Positions 28,609-36,404 of a DNA stretch of 64,000 nt are shown one piece after another. The position numbers were made by a program, and so were the translations under genes. Each line of letters opens with the position of its first letter. Within the stretch, counting starts at the first letter, position 1. This stretch comes from Mycobacterium seoulense (GTDB lineage: Bacteria > Actinomycetota > Actinomycetes > Mycobacteriales > Mycobacteriaceae). The stretch is from positions 1,054,001-1,118,000 of the forward strand of contig NZ_AP022582.1 of NCBI RefSeq assembly GCF_010731595.1. The letters run 5' to 3'. Under the pieces are notes generated by a model. That model saw only the letters and a program-made list of their open reading frames with translations. It did not search any database and was not told the origin of the DNA.

Positions 28609-28654
28609 TGTAGTGAAAACCCTGATGCGGCGAAGCGTCCTTGCGCAATAGCGT
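28609..28654 (+). promoter_or_regulatory. Island promoter P1 (regulon box plus -10)
   Basis: Box TGTAGTGAAAACCCTGA (28609-28625), 23 bp, then TAGCGT (28649-28654). The box begins 40 bp before the -10. It drives the secreted protein gene at 28802. Confidence 0.7.
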
Positions 28655-28801
28655 CGGATCTCACAACGCTGCGACCGTTCGCCCGAGAGGCGTCCGCACG
28701 TGCTGACAGGTGTGCGCATCGCTGCCGAGCGCGAAAGGATCAAGCGCGCGGTCGGAACAGCGCGAAGGCGCATTCGTCAGCCGCAAAAAGGAATACCAAG
28801 C

Positions 28802-29425
28802 ATGATGTCATCCACTTCGAAGCTGGCCGCTGCTCTGTCGATCGTCACAGCCGTCGCCGCAATCGCTCTCGGACTGCTTGCGCCGGTGCCGGCGGACGAC
28901 GGGTGCCCCGACGACGTTGTCCCGCGTCTCGCACGACCCGGCGACGGGGCGTGCGCATCCAATCAGGTTGCGGCAGTGATCGCGCAGGCGAAGACCAATG
29001 CCGGTAGCCGGCGCGAACCGAACGGAGGCACCCCGGGGGCCTACAACCTGATCGCGACGTCTATACCACAGGCGCCCACGACGTCGCTGACGCCGAATGA
29101 TCGCGGATATGTGCGCGTGCAAACGAAGTCGGGATCAACCGGCTGCTCCATCAATACCGAACTGGTTGCTTGCCAGACCTCTGCGGACAACTGGCCAATC
29201 GGCCCCAGTGGGAGGCACTTCCACACTGCCAGCATCAACGCCAACGGTGACTTCAATTGGGTCGAAGCTGATCTCGGTGCGCTCGAGGGCCGCGTCACAC
29301 TCGACTTCCGGACCTACACCGCCCAGGGCTGGACGATTGTCGCAGACTCAGAGGCCACCAAGTTCACCAATGACCGCAGCGGGCACGGCATGTCCGTCAG
29401 CGATGAAAGCGTGACACCGTTCTGA
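28802..29425 (+). CDS. Secreted protein with divergent VWR-type module and C-terminal beta domain
   Basis: 207 residues. A Sec signal peptide (LAAALSIVTAVAAIALGLLAPVPA) is followed by a shortened form of the island's cysteine module, GCPDDVVPRLARPGDGACAS, which keeps the PRxxRPGD core and two cysteines. The C-terminal domain (VRVQTKSGSTGCSINTELVACQT through GWTIVADSEATKFTNDRSGHG) resembles small mycobacterial secreted beta proteins, but I cannot name the family safely. ATG 28802 follows AAAAAGGAA. It is under promoter P1, about 140 bases upstream. It is followed at once by a decayed DUF3558-type fragment. The function is unknown; it is probably extracellular or in the cell wall. Confidence 0.75.
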   Translation: MMSSTSKLAAALSIVTAVAAIALGLLAPVPADDGCPDDVVPRLARPGDGACASNQVAAVIAQAKTNAGSRREPNGGTPGAYNLIATSIPQAPTTSLTPNDRGYVRVQTKSGSTGCSINTELVACQTSADNWPIGPSGRHFHTASINANGDFNWVEADLGALEGRVTLDFRTYTAQGWTIVADSEATKFTNDRSGHGMSVSDESVTPF

Positions 29426-29532
29426 GTGAGTCCGCGGTTCGCATTCTCCGAAAGTGTAAGGGCATCCCTGACCAGGCTAATTCGGCTGCCATCAACCTGG
29501 CACGAAAGATCGCACCGCAAGTACCGCAGTAG
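29426..29532 (+). pseudogene. Remnant 3' end of a DUF3558-like lipoprotein gene
   Basis: Read in the frame ending at TAG 29530-29532, the sequence gives QANSAAINLARKIAPQVPQ. The intact gene at 37446-38030 ends EANAAAVNLARKITPLVPR. No start codon or upstream domain remains. The arrangement (VWR protein, then DUF3558) repeats that at 36405-38030, so this is the relic of a duplicated gene pair. Confidence 0.7.
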
Positions 29533-29687
29533 AAACTGTTGCGTCCGGCCGGGCGATCAGAAATCGCGCATGCTCGACCATCCCATTGCTGCGCTGATGC
29601 GGCACCGGCGCCGTTGCCGACGCACGCGATCGACCTCTGGCCCTGGTCAGACCCATGACGCCGGCGGACTGCGGGAGCGCCGTCAAT

Positions 29688-30410
29688 TCAGGGCATTTGG
29701 TAGGCGCACCTGCCGGGCTTGTGCTCGGTGAGGGGGACGGGTTTGCCGTCCACCTGGATCGCACAGTCATGGGTACCGTGGTGGTCGGTGTAGTTCAACG
29801 CAAGGAGTTTGCTCCCGGTCACGTGCACCGTCTGCGACCACGGCGTGGAAACCCATGTGGTCGTGCTGGCCGGATACACCGGGGTCCCTGGGTCGGGGAT
29901 GACTGAGAACACATCACCACCGCCGAGGACCTGATAGGTGACGGTGTGCTCGCCCGGCCCCGGCGAGTTGGTCTGCGGCTGCAGCCCGCCGGTGGCTCCG
30001 ACGCCGGCATTGGCGTTTTCCTGCCACGTTTCTTGCCGCCGCTGCGGGGTGACGCACACTGCGTCGCCGTCGTATCCTTCCCGCCACACCAGGCCCGAGA
30101 CGCACGTCTTTGGCCCGTAGGCGCCGCCGCCGGCATAGCCCTGGCCTTGCGCAGCGGCGGCGTTCTCGTTCTGCACTTCCTGGGCGACATTCGGTGGCAC
30201 GCAGACGTTGTCGCCGGGCCGCGTCAGGCGCGGAACTTCACCGGCGATGTCGCCGGGAATGCATCCGCCGTTAGCCGAGGCGGTAGGTAACGCGGTCAGT
30301 CCGCCGGCGATGGTGAGGGCAGCCGCACACATCGGCAACACGCGTGAAAGCCACGTGCCGCCAGCGAGTCTCGGTGCGGACGCTGGCTCCGACGTAGCGT
30401 GACTAGACAT
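29688..30410 (-). CDS. Secreted protein: two VWR-type modules plus MmpS-like C-terminal domain
   Basis: 240 residues. An N-terminal signal anchor (LPMCAAALTIAGGLTALPTASA) is followed by module A (CIPGDIAGEVPRLTRPGDNVC), a Gly-rich linker, and module B (CVSGLVWREGYDGDAVCV, then QETWQENANAG). The C-terminal part HTVTYQVLGGGDVFSV to GTHDCAIQVDGKPV resembles the extracytoplasmic domain of MmpS proteins (by memory, inferred). AGGAG about 10 bases upstream fixes the ATG at 30410. The N-terminal half is closely similar to that of the protein at 36405, which carries a CAP domain instead. Promoter P2 lies upstream. Confidence 0.78.
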   Translation of the reverse strand: MSSHATSEPASAPRLAGGTWLSRVLPMCAAALTIAGGLTALPTASANGGCIPGDIAGEVPRLTRPGDNVCVPPNVAQEVQNENAAAAQGQGYAGGGAYGPKTCVSGLVWREGYDGDAVCVTPQRRQETWQENANAGVGATGGLQPQTNSPGPGEHTVTYQVLGGGDVFSVIPDPGTPVYPASTTTWVSTPWSQTVHVTGSKLLALNYTDHHGTHDCAIQVDGKPVPLTEHKPGRCAYQMP

Positions 30411-30447
30411 GGCAAGGTCTCCTCTCGCATCCTCCAGTGCTGTTCAC

Positions 30448-30494
30448 ACGCTATGGCCGGTATGGCCACCGCCGAAATAGGGTGTTTCCCTACA
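30448..30494 (-). promoter_or_regulatory. Island promoter P2
   Basis: On the minus strand: TGTAGGGAAACACCCTA (30494 down to 30478), then TAGCGT (30453 down to 30448). The box begins 41 bp before the -10. It contains the inverted repeat TAGGG-N5-CCCTA. It drives the gene at 29688-30410. Confidence 0.75.
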
Positions 30495-30578
30495 AATACG
30501 AGATAGTGGCTTGCTGCGTGTGCATCGGAGGCTATCTCTAGGGGTAACTCCAATGCGCGGCAGCGGGTTCGGCGCACT

Positions 30579-33362
30579 TCAGGCCGGCGTTTGGCTCACA
30601 TGCCGGGCCAGCTCGGCGCGGGACCGGATGTTGAGCTTGCGATACATCCGGGCCAGGTTGGCCTCCACCGTTTTTGGGCTGATGAACAGCGTGCTGGCAA
30701 TGGCCCGGTTAGTCATCCCTTTGGCGACGAGTTCCGCTATGCGCCGTTCGGAAAGAGTCAGCCCATCGCCGGTCTGCAGCCGCAGGACGTTGGCGCACGC
30801 GAGGGCGGCGCGAGCCCGATTCGCCCACAGGGGCATACCCAGCTCTTCGAACGCATGCAGCGCGCCACGCAGGGTCGTGGCACTGACGTCCTTCATACGA
30901 CGCCGACGTTGTAACTCACCGAGGAGAAGCTGGGTGCGGGCTTTCTCAAATGGCATTGCGAGGTCGTCATGGTACGTCAGTGCGCACTGCGCGAAGGCAA
31001 TTGCAGCGTCTACATCGCCACGCGCCGAACACAGCAGGCTGCGGCAACGCGCGCCGACGGCCAAGGTCCATTTCCTGTCGAGGCGGCTACCATTGCGTTC
31101 CATCGCGTCCACCAATGGCGTCGCGTCGTCGAGGTGACCGACGGCGGTCAGCGCCTCGACGGCGTCGGGAACGAAAGCGGCCAAGATGATTTCGGTCTGC
31201 TCGGGCTTTGCCACCAGCCGGCGACACAAGCATTGCAGTGCACTTAGTGCGGCGCCATGATCACCCAACGACACCTCCAGGAAGCCGAGTGCGTTGATCG
31301 CCCAGTCGCCCAGCTGCTGTGAACCACACCGGACGCTGGCCGCCAATCCTTCGCTGATGTCACTGCGGGACTGGTGCTCTCGTCCTAGGTACGCACCGAC
31401 CAGCCCCCTGATGATCAAGGCCATGGCGCGGGCGAAATCGCCGCCAAGCTGTGCGGCCCGTTCCACCATTTCTCCCGCGATCAGCTGGGCAGCGGTGATG
31501 TTTCCCAGCCATGTCTCGATCAGGGCAGCGTGGAACGCAAGGATGATCGCATCACTCTCTTCTCCGCGCTTGATACAGCCGCGTCGTATATCGACCATCC
31601 GGCGGCGACCCTCATCGAGCTGACCCGTCCACGCCAGGATCAGGGCCTGCTGCACGCGGGGACCAAACGCTAGCGGGACGTGGACCGCGGGATCGTCGCA
31701 CTCCAGCGCGCGTCGCAGACCAATCTCGTCCACGCCGTCACCGCGCAGAAACGACAGCATGATGCGCATACCCAACGCCGCGCTGACGAGTTCGGGTTGC
31801 TCGAGACATGCCGCGGTGTTCACGGCGGTCTCGGCGATTCGCATGCCCTGATCGAGTTGACCGAGGTGCGCATACGAAAAGGCCAGAGTCAGCTGGACAC
31901 GTGCGCGCAGCGCAAGGCTGGTCACGGCCTCATCGAGCGCCCGCTGAAGCAGGGACGCCGCTTCGGGAAAACTCTCGTGGTAAAGACCAACCATCGCCAT
32001 CAGATGCAGCGCCTCGCAGCGGGCATTGCCGGGCGCCAGGGGGCCGATCGCGTCTTCGAGAAGCGTTTTAGCGCAAGCTAGCTCGCCGGCATCAAAGTGA
32101 TGTTGGGCAGAGCGGACTCGGCGCCGCGGATCGCCACCGTCGAGACTGATCGCCAGATCGAGAAGCTCCGCGGCGGCGGCCGGCGCTCCACGGATGCGAG
32201 CAAGCTCGGCAGCGGCGTCCAGTGAACGCAGCGTCTGCACGTCGACGGTCGTTGCTCCCAGCGCCAAGTGGCGTGCGTGCATCTCAGGTTCGTCCTCGAG
32301 CTGGGCCAGGCGCCGGTGCATCGCACGACGTTGCGCCGGCGCTGCCGCGGACAACACACCATGGGCCAGCAGCGGCAGACTGAACTGTATACGGGGCCCG
32401 TGGATGACGATGACGCCTTCGGTTTCCGCCTCCTCGAGCAGCTCCAGGACAGCGTCTGCGTCGGCCCCCGTGGCATCGGCGATCAAGCTGACGGTCGGTG
32501 CACAGGCACAGGCCGCCGCGAGCAGAACCTCCCGTACCGCGGGGCCGAGGCGATTGATCCTGCGGCCGAGCTCTGCGCTTAGGCTTTTCGGCAGCGCAGC
32601 TACTCCGCCCGCCGAGTCGTCATCGACATGCCGCGCCAATTCCAATGCGTGGAAAGGGTTCCCGCGAGAAAGTTCATGTATTCGTTCCATCGTCGGGCGC
32701 GCGAAGGAGTGCTGCAGTCGCTGCAGGAACAACTCGTGCAATCCCGACAAGCTCATCGGTTGGATGGTGATGCGCCGCACCGCATCCGGACGGGACAATC
32801 TGAGCCACGACGCCGAACCGGGCGCCTTCCTGTCGGCAGGCTCCGTGGCCAGCACACTCACTCGCGACGATAACCTCCGGGCAGCGAAACCCAGCACCTG
32901 CCTGCTTGGGGCGTCAAGCCACTGGAGGTCGTCGATCGCGACCAGAACAGGCGCCTCCTCGCTGAGTCGTTCGACAAGCGCGAGAAACGCTGCCGCCAGC
33001 ATGCGCCAGTGGGCGACCTCGTCGCCTACGAACGCGTGCGATAGCACACCCGTCAGTACGCGCTGCTGCGGATCCGGTAAATCAGGTCCTGGGCGCTCGA
33101 CACCGCCGAGAAGGTCGGCGAGCCCGGCGTAGGAGAGCCCCGATTCCGCGGCCGCCGTTTGCGCTGCCAGCACCAGGAAGCCGCGCTCGCGGGCCTCAGC
33201 CAAAGCATTCAGCAAGAAGGTCGTCCTACCGATGCCCGCTTCCCCGTCGACGACCAGCAACGTGGGGCGCTGTGTTGCGGCGGTGAGGAACTCGTCGACC
33301 GCCTTGGCGTCGGACGGCCCGCTTGGGACACAGGTCACCGGCGCCACGATTAGGGGAGCCAT
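30579..33362 (-). CDS. LuxR-family regulator, LAL type (AAA/NTPase, TPR, HTH), island regulator 1
   Basis: 927 residues from ATG 33362. The N-terminal NTPase has Walker A GEAGIGRTT (residues 40-48), with Arg46 where Lys is normal, and Walker B VLVAIDDLQWLD. A long helical TPR-like middle and a C-terminal LuxR HTH (LTLSERRIAELVAKGMTNRA, then ISPKTVEANLARMYRKLNI) follow. The HTH is very close to those of the two other island LuxR proteins. An in-frame TTG at 33470 would add 36 residues; the P8 transcript would cover both. The lost Walker lysine suggests weak or altered ATP use. It probably activates the island promoters, including its own P8 (inference). Confidence 0.88.
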   Translation of the reverse strand: MAPLIVAPVTCVPSGPSDAKAVDEFLTAATQRPTLLVVDGEAGIGRTTFLLNALAEARERGFLVLAAQTAAAESGLSYAGLADLLGGVERPGPDLPDPQQRVLTGVLSHAFVGDEVAHWRMLAAAFLALVERLSEEAPVLVAIDDLQWLDAPSRQVLGFAARRLSSRVSVLATEPADRKAPGSASWLRLSRPDAVRRITIQPMSLSGLHELFLQRLQHSFARPTMERIHELSRGNPFHALELARHVDDDSAGGVAALPKSLSAELGRRINRLGPAVREVLLAAACACAPTVSLIADATGADADAVLELLEEAETEGVIVIHGPRIQFSLPLLAHGVLSAAAPAQRRAMHRRLAQLEDEPEMHARHLALGATTVDVQTLRSLDAAAELARIRGAPAAAAELLDLAISLDGGDPRRRVRSAQHHFDAGELACAKTLLEDAIGPLAPGNARCEALHLMAMVGLYHESFPEAASLLQRALDEAVTSLALRARVQLTLAFSYAHLGQLDQGMRIAETAVNTAACLEQPELVSAALGMRIMLSFLRGDGVDEIGLRRALECDDPAVHVPLAFGPRVQQALILAWTGQLDEGRRRMVDIRRGCIKRGEESDAIILAFHAALIETWLGNITAAQLIAGEMVERAAQLGGDFARAMALIIRGLVGAYLGREHQSRSDISEGLAASVRCGSQQLGDWAINALGFLEVSLGDHGAALSALQCLCRRLVAKPEQTEIILAAFVPDAVEALTAVGHLDDATPLVDAMERNGSRLDRKWTLAVGARCRSLLCSARGDVDAAIAFAQCALTYHDDLAMPFEKARTQLLLGELQRRRRMKDVSATTLRGALHAFEELGMPLWANRARAALACANVLRLQTGDGLTLSERRIAELVAKGMTNRAIASTLFISPKTVEANLARMYRKLNIRSRAELARHVSQTPA

Positions 33363-33515
33363 CCGAAAGTAGTAGGGTGGGTCCCTCGACGGCGGCAATA
33401 CGTGCCGTGGAATGGATCGACCGTGGTCGGTCTTCGCGGCAATGTGTTCCCCCTGGTGTCTGCGCACCAAGGGTGCGAGTAGTTCGAGCCCTCGGCGTTT
33501 TACCTATGCTCACCG

Positions 33516-33561
33516 ACCGTAAAAAGTAGGGGAGTCCCGTTGCATCAGGGAAACCCCTACA
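33516..33561 (-). promoter_or_regulatory. Island promoter P8 of LuxR regulator 1
   Basis: On the minus strand: TGTAGGGGTTTCCCTGA (33561 to 33545), then TACGGT (33521 to 33516). The box begins 40 bp before the -10. The predicted transcript start near 33509 precedes the LuxR gene, implying autoregulation. Confidence 0.6.
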
Positions 33562-33828
33562 GTTTCGCGGTTCCAAACCTCATGGTCGCTGGGCCCTTGC
33601 GCTCGAGGTTCGAAAGGGCGGCTTCTGCTGTCGCATCGATATGCGTCCATCCGACTCTTGTCTCACCGGTGACTGTCCGAGGGAAGTTCCGCGTTGTCGC
33701 GATCACGAGCCCGGCGGGCTCGTTACCACCGCACTCGGCGGCACTCCAATCTTGCTGCCTTGGGTAGACATTGGACTCGACTCGGCGATGAAATGCCACA
33801 ACGCTCTTTCGCCTTCCGTACTGCTTGA
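33562..33828. other. Gap between divergent promoters P8 and P3
   Basis: No supported gene. An 80-codon minus-strand frame (33557-33799) has no recognisable domain and ends inside the P8 box. I treat it as chance. Nothing else was noticed. Confidence 0.4.
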
Positions 33829-33874
33829 TATAGGGAAGCTCCCTATTTCTCCCCCGGCCTGCCGGCGATAACGT
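33829..33874 (+). promoter_or_regulatory. Island promoter P3
   Basis: TATAGGGAAGCTCCCTAT (33829-33846), 22 bp, TAACGT (33869-33874). The box contains a perfect TAGGG-AAGCT-CCCTA inverted repeat and begins 40 bp before the -10. It drives the gene at 33919. Confidence 0.75.
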
Positions 33875-33918
33875 CGAGCAGTCGGAAATAGCTGGAGGCT
33901 AGAGGAGATCGTCCCTTG

Positions 33919-34470
33919 ATGCCCGTTCACGCAGCACCGCAGGCAACACCCGCAGCGGAGGTCAACCGCGCCCCAGGTGCGGTTTGTCGCTGGGGCGCAC
34001 GTCGCGCACTGACTCGAGGAGCCACCATGGTAAGAACCGTCAACCCGTCATGTTTGGCGACATTGATGGTGGCCGTGCTGACCGCGTGTGCAACCGTTTT
34101 CGGCGGGGCTCCCTCGCGGGCAGATCCGAATCTTCCCTACGGGCCCAACACATGCGTGCCGGGCCTGGTATGGCGGGAGGCGCGGGTCGGCGATGCTGTC
34201 TGTGTCCGCCCGGAAGACCGCACGCGCACAGCGCAAGAGAATGCCACGGCCGCTGACCGGCGCGATCCCAACGGCGCGTACGGGCCCCAAAGTTGTAAGC
34301 AGGGATCGGTGTGGCGGCAGGCCTTCGATGGTGACACCGTCTGCGTCACGCCGGACACACGGCGAGAAAACCTCGACTGGAATGCGTACCGTTGCGGCAC
34401 CGTTGTTGGCGCACAACAGCATGCGGATTACTGTCCCCCGTACCCGCCGCCGCCCAACGACCTCAGGTAG
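33919..34470 (+). CDS. Secreted protein consisting of two VWR modules
   Basis: 183 residues from ATG 33919, set by AGAGGAGAT at 33901. The signal region is VNPSCLATLMVAVLTACATVFGGAPSRA. An internal ATG at 34027 would give a more usual short signal peptide, so the true start is open. The mature part is two modules in tandem, YGPNTCVPGLVWREARVGDA and YGPQSCKQGSVWRQAFDGDT, each ending VCV-x-P-x2-R, then a short Tyr/Pro-rich tail (DYCPPYPPPPNDLR). There is no other domain, so this is the minimal form of the family. Each module carries two cysteines likely to form a disulphide outside the cell. Driven by P3. Confidence 0.75.
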   Translation: MPVHAAPQATPAAEVNRAPGAVCRWGARRALTRGATMVRTVNPSCLATLMVAVLTACATVFGGAPSRADPNLPYGPNTCVPGLVWREARVGDAVCVRPEDRTRTAQENATAADRRDPNGAYGPQSCKQGSVWRQAFDGDTVCVTPDTRRENLDWNAYRCGTVVGAQQHADYCPPYPPPPNDLR

Positions 34471-34588
34471 TTCCGTGCTTTCCTCGCATTACGGCGATAT
34501 ATCCACTTACCAACCACGAGATTGGCTGGCACATCACGCCGCGCGAATTGGTGGCAGCCGACGATGCGATGAGCCGGCTCGCCGAAAC

Positions 34589-34634
34589 TGTAGTAAAACA
34601 CCTGATTCGTCACCCACCTCCGCCCAGATAGCGT
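34589..34634 (+). promoter_or_regulatory. Island promoter P4
   Basis: TGTAGTAAAACACCTGATT (from 34589), then TAGCGT (34629-34634), 40 bp from box start to -10. It is closely similar in sequence to P1, from GCCGAAACTG through CCTGAT. It drives the gene at 34688. Confidence 0.7.
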
Positions 34635-34687
34635 CATTCGTACCCACTCAAGGGTGATCCACTCCTCCTGCCGAACAGGGACCAATC

Positions 34688-35254
34688 ATGAGGCCACATA
34701 AACTCGTTGCCGCAGCGGGGACGTTCGCTGCGGCCCTGCTGACGTCCACCCCAGGAATGCCGCAAGCCTTTGCCTCCGAGTCGGGGGACCTGTGGAACAT
34801 GATCAATGACGCGCATGTCGCGGCGGGCTGCCACAAGTACGACAACGCGGCTCCACTTGCTGCAGTGGCGTTGCACCTCGCGCAGGCGATGGTGGCCAAC
34901 AACGGGGCAAAGAACGCCCCGGGCGGCTTCGCGCCGACCACCGAGAACCTGCTCAACCAACAAGGTTATTTCCCAACCTCAATAGGCGAAATGGACAACT
35001 GGGACAACGTCGACCCACGCAATATCCAGTCTGTGGCACCGTACAACGGGCGCCCGCCCGCGGGCAGCATCAAAGATCAGGTTGCGATGGAGTTCTGGCA
35101 AAGCCATGAGACAAAAGCCCTTTTCCCGAACTGCGGTATGCAGCAGATGGAAGTTGCCGTGTGGGAGAACGGCAACAAATGGGCCGCAGTGGCCTTGATG
35201 GCGACACCGGGTCCGACGCCGGGTCCGCTCCCACCGCAGAATCAGCCGCATTAG
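34688..35254 (+). CDS. Secreted CAP-like protein
   Basis: 188 residues. A signal peptide (LVAAAGTFAAALLTSTPGMPQAFA) precedes a domain beginning DLWNMINDAHVAAGCHKYDNAAPLAAVALHLAQAMVANNG. The domain runs through a TTENLLNQQGYF stretch to QVAMEFWQSHETKALFPNCGM and a terminal beta strand WAAVALMATPG. The layout resembles the SCP/CAP fold also found in the gene at 36405, but the usual His-Glu pairs are not clear, so I call it CAP-like. It has no VWR module, unlike its neighbours. The proline-rich end is short. Driven by P4. Known CAP proteins bind lipids or act outside the cell; the role here is unknown. Confidence 0.68.
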   Translation: MRPHKLVAAAGTFAAALLTSTPGMPQAFASESGDLWNMINDAHVAAGCHKYDNAAPLAAVALHLAQAMVANNGAKNAPGGFAPTTENLLNQQGYFPTSIGEMDNWDNVDPRNIQSVAPYNGRPPAGSIKDQVAMEFWQSHETKALFPNCGMQQMEVAVWENGNKWAAVALMATPGPTPGPLPPQNQPH

Positions 35255-35352
35255 TCCGGACGGCGGGCGGCTGACGCCCGACGAGCCGCGCAAAAAACAG
35301 AACCTGCCTCCTGAAACGACCGCATCCTCAGGTCTTGCGAATATCCCGCCAC

Positions 35353-36051
35353 TCACTGGTCGCAAACGAACTTGCCGACCGCGTCCCAGTTGCCGCTGTG
35401 GACATTTGAGTTGTTGGGGGGCCCGAAATCCTCGTAGCCGCCGCGCGCGCTGCCGTCGGGGTATATATGACCCGCATAGGTGCTGTTCCAGCCGTTGCTC
35501 CAGTTAACGCTGAAACCGATGTCGCTGCCGTTGATACCGCGGGACCGGCCGATCGTTCCCTTGACTTCGGGTCCACCGTGACCCTCGAAACTGGCCTGGC
35601 CGGTTAAGGACGTGTACGCGAACACCTTGTAACCGTTGTCCTCCGCGAGGATGAGTTCGTCGGTGACTCCGCGCCATTTCTGGCACGCGCCGCCGGTCAC
35701 CGTGCGGGAGGCGGCGGCTTGGTTGTCGGCAGCCGCCTGATCGCGTACGTCGGGTGTCACGCAAACCGCGTCGCCAGGATAGGCGTTGCGCCAAACGAAG
35801 CCTGCTTTGCAGACGTTGCCATTGCCGGCCTGGACGTTTTGCGCCGCGGCGGCGTTTTGCTGTTCGGTCTTGTCCCTGATCTCTGGGGTGACGCAGACCG
35901 CGTCTCCCGGACGAGCGGCCCTCCAGACGTATCCAGGTTTGCACGCCGGAGCCGGCGGCTCGGCGGTTGCGGCCGGTACTGCAGCGAGCCCTGTCACGCC
36001 TGCAAGGGTGATCGTGCACAACGCCGCGCGCAGCATGGGTTTGGTTGACAT
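35353..36051 (-). CDS. Secreted protein: two VWR modules plus uncharacterised beta-rich domain
   Basis: 232 residues. A signal peptide (MLRAALCTITLAGVTGLAAVPAATA) is followed by modules CKPGYVWRAARPGDAVCVTP and CKAGFVWRNAYPGDAVCVTP, each followed by a charged helix with Asn-Ala repeats (QQNAAAAQN, ADNQAAASR). The remaining 110 residues (WRGVTDELILAEDNGYKV to HSGNWDAVGKFVCDQ) look like a beta-sandwich or barrel with many Gly/Asn/Trp; no family is recognised. It is convergent with the CAP-like gene and driven by P5 on the minus strand. These are the most canonical VWR modules of the island. Confidence 0.75.
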   Translation of the reverse strand: MSTKPMLRAALCTITLAGVTGLAAVPAATAEPPAPACKPGYVWRAARPGDAVCVTPEIRDKTEQQNAAAAQNVQAGNGNVCKAGFVWRNAYPGDAVCVTPDVRDQAAADNQAAASRTVTGGACQKWRGVTDELILAEDNGYKVFAYTSLTGQASFEGHGGPEVKGTIGRSRGINGSDIGFSVNWSNGWNSTYAGHIYPDGSARGGYEDFGPPNNSNVHSGNWDAVGKFVCDQ

Positions 36052-36095
36052 GGCGGCCCTTTCGACTACGCACGGGTTCGACAGCGTTCGGTCCC

Positions 36096-36142
36096 ACGCT
36101 AGGCGTAACCAGACAGAGGGTGATATCGGTAATTTCCCTATG
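36096..36142 (-). promoter_or_regulatory. Island promoter P5
   Basis: On the minus strand: CATAGGGAAATTACCGAT (from 36142), then TAGCGT (36101 to 36096), 41 bp from box start to -10. The right half-site is degenerate. It drives the gene at 35353-36051. Confidence 0.65.
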
Positions 36143-36324
36143 CTGTGTTGTCGCGCGCGTGCGGGGCCTGGCCGCCGGGGGAGCCACTCCGGATAGCTGC
36201 GCCGCCGTAGTCTGCCAGAGGTAGCTGAGCCCTAAATGGTTGCGCGCATTGTGTACTCGCCTGCCTGCCGTGGCCAGTGCGGGGCATTAGTTCAACGGCG
36301 CTCAGAGACGCAGACTTCCGAATT

Positions 36325-36370
36325 TGTAGGGAAATCACTTATTTCGCTCCGACTCGGCCGGCCGTAGCGT
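36325..36370 (+). promoter_or_regulatory. Island promoter P6
   Basis: TGTAGGGAAATCACTTATTT (from 36325), then TAGCGT (36365-36370), 40 bp from box start to -10. It is back to back with P5 in a 353-bp gap; between them (36143-36324) nothing else is seen. It drives the genes at 36405 and 37446. Confidence 0.72.
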
Positions 36371-36404
36371 CGATTCGTAGGAAGACGGAGAGGAGCCCCT
36401 TCTC

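Noticed and set aside
33371..33387. TAGGG-TGGGT-CCCTC motif right before the LuxR regulator 1 ATG as a ninth regulon promoter
   Set aside because: It resembles the box but has no TANNNT at the expected distance on either strand. It could at most be an extra binding site.
33363..33470. TTG-initiated N-terminal extension of LuxR regulator 1
   Set aside because: The added 36 residues have no similarity to the other two LuxR proteins, which begin close to the NTPase domain. Kept only as an alternative.
33557..33799. 80-codon minus-strand ORF between P8 and P3
   Set aside because: No domain, no ribosome-binding site, and it ends within the promoter box.
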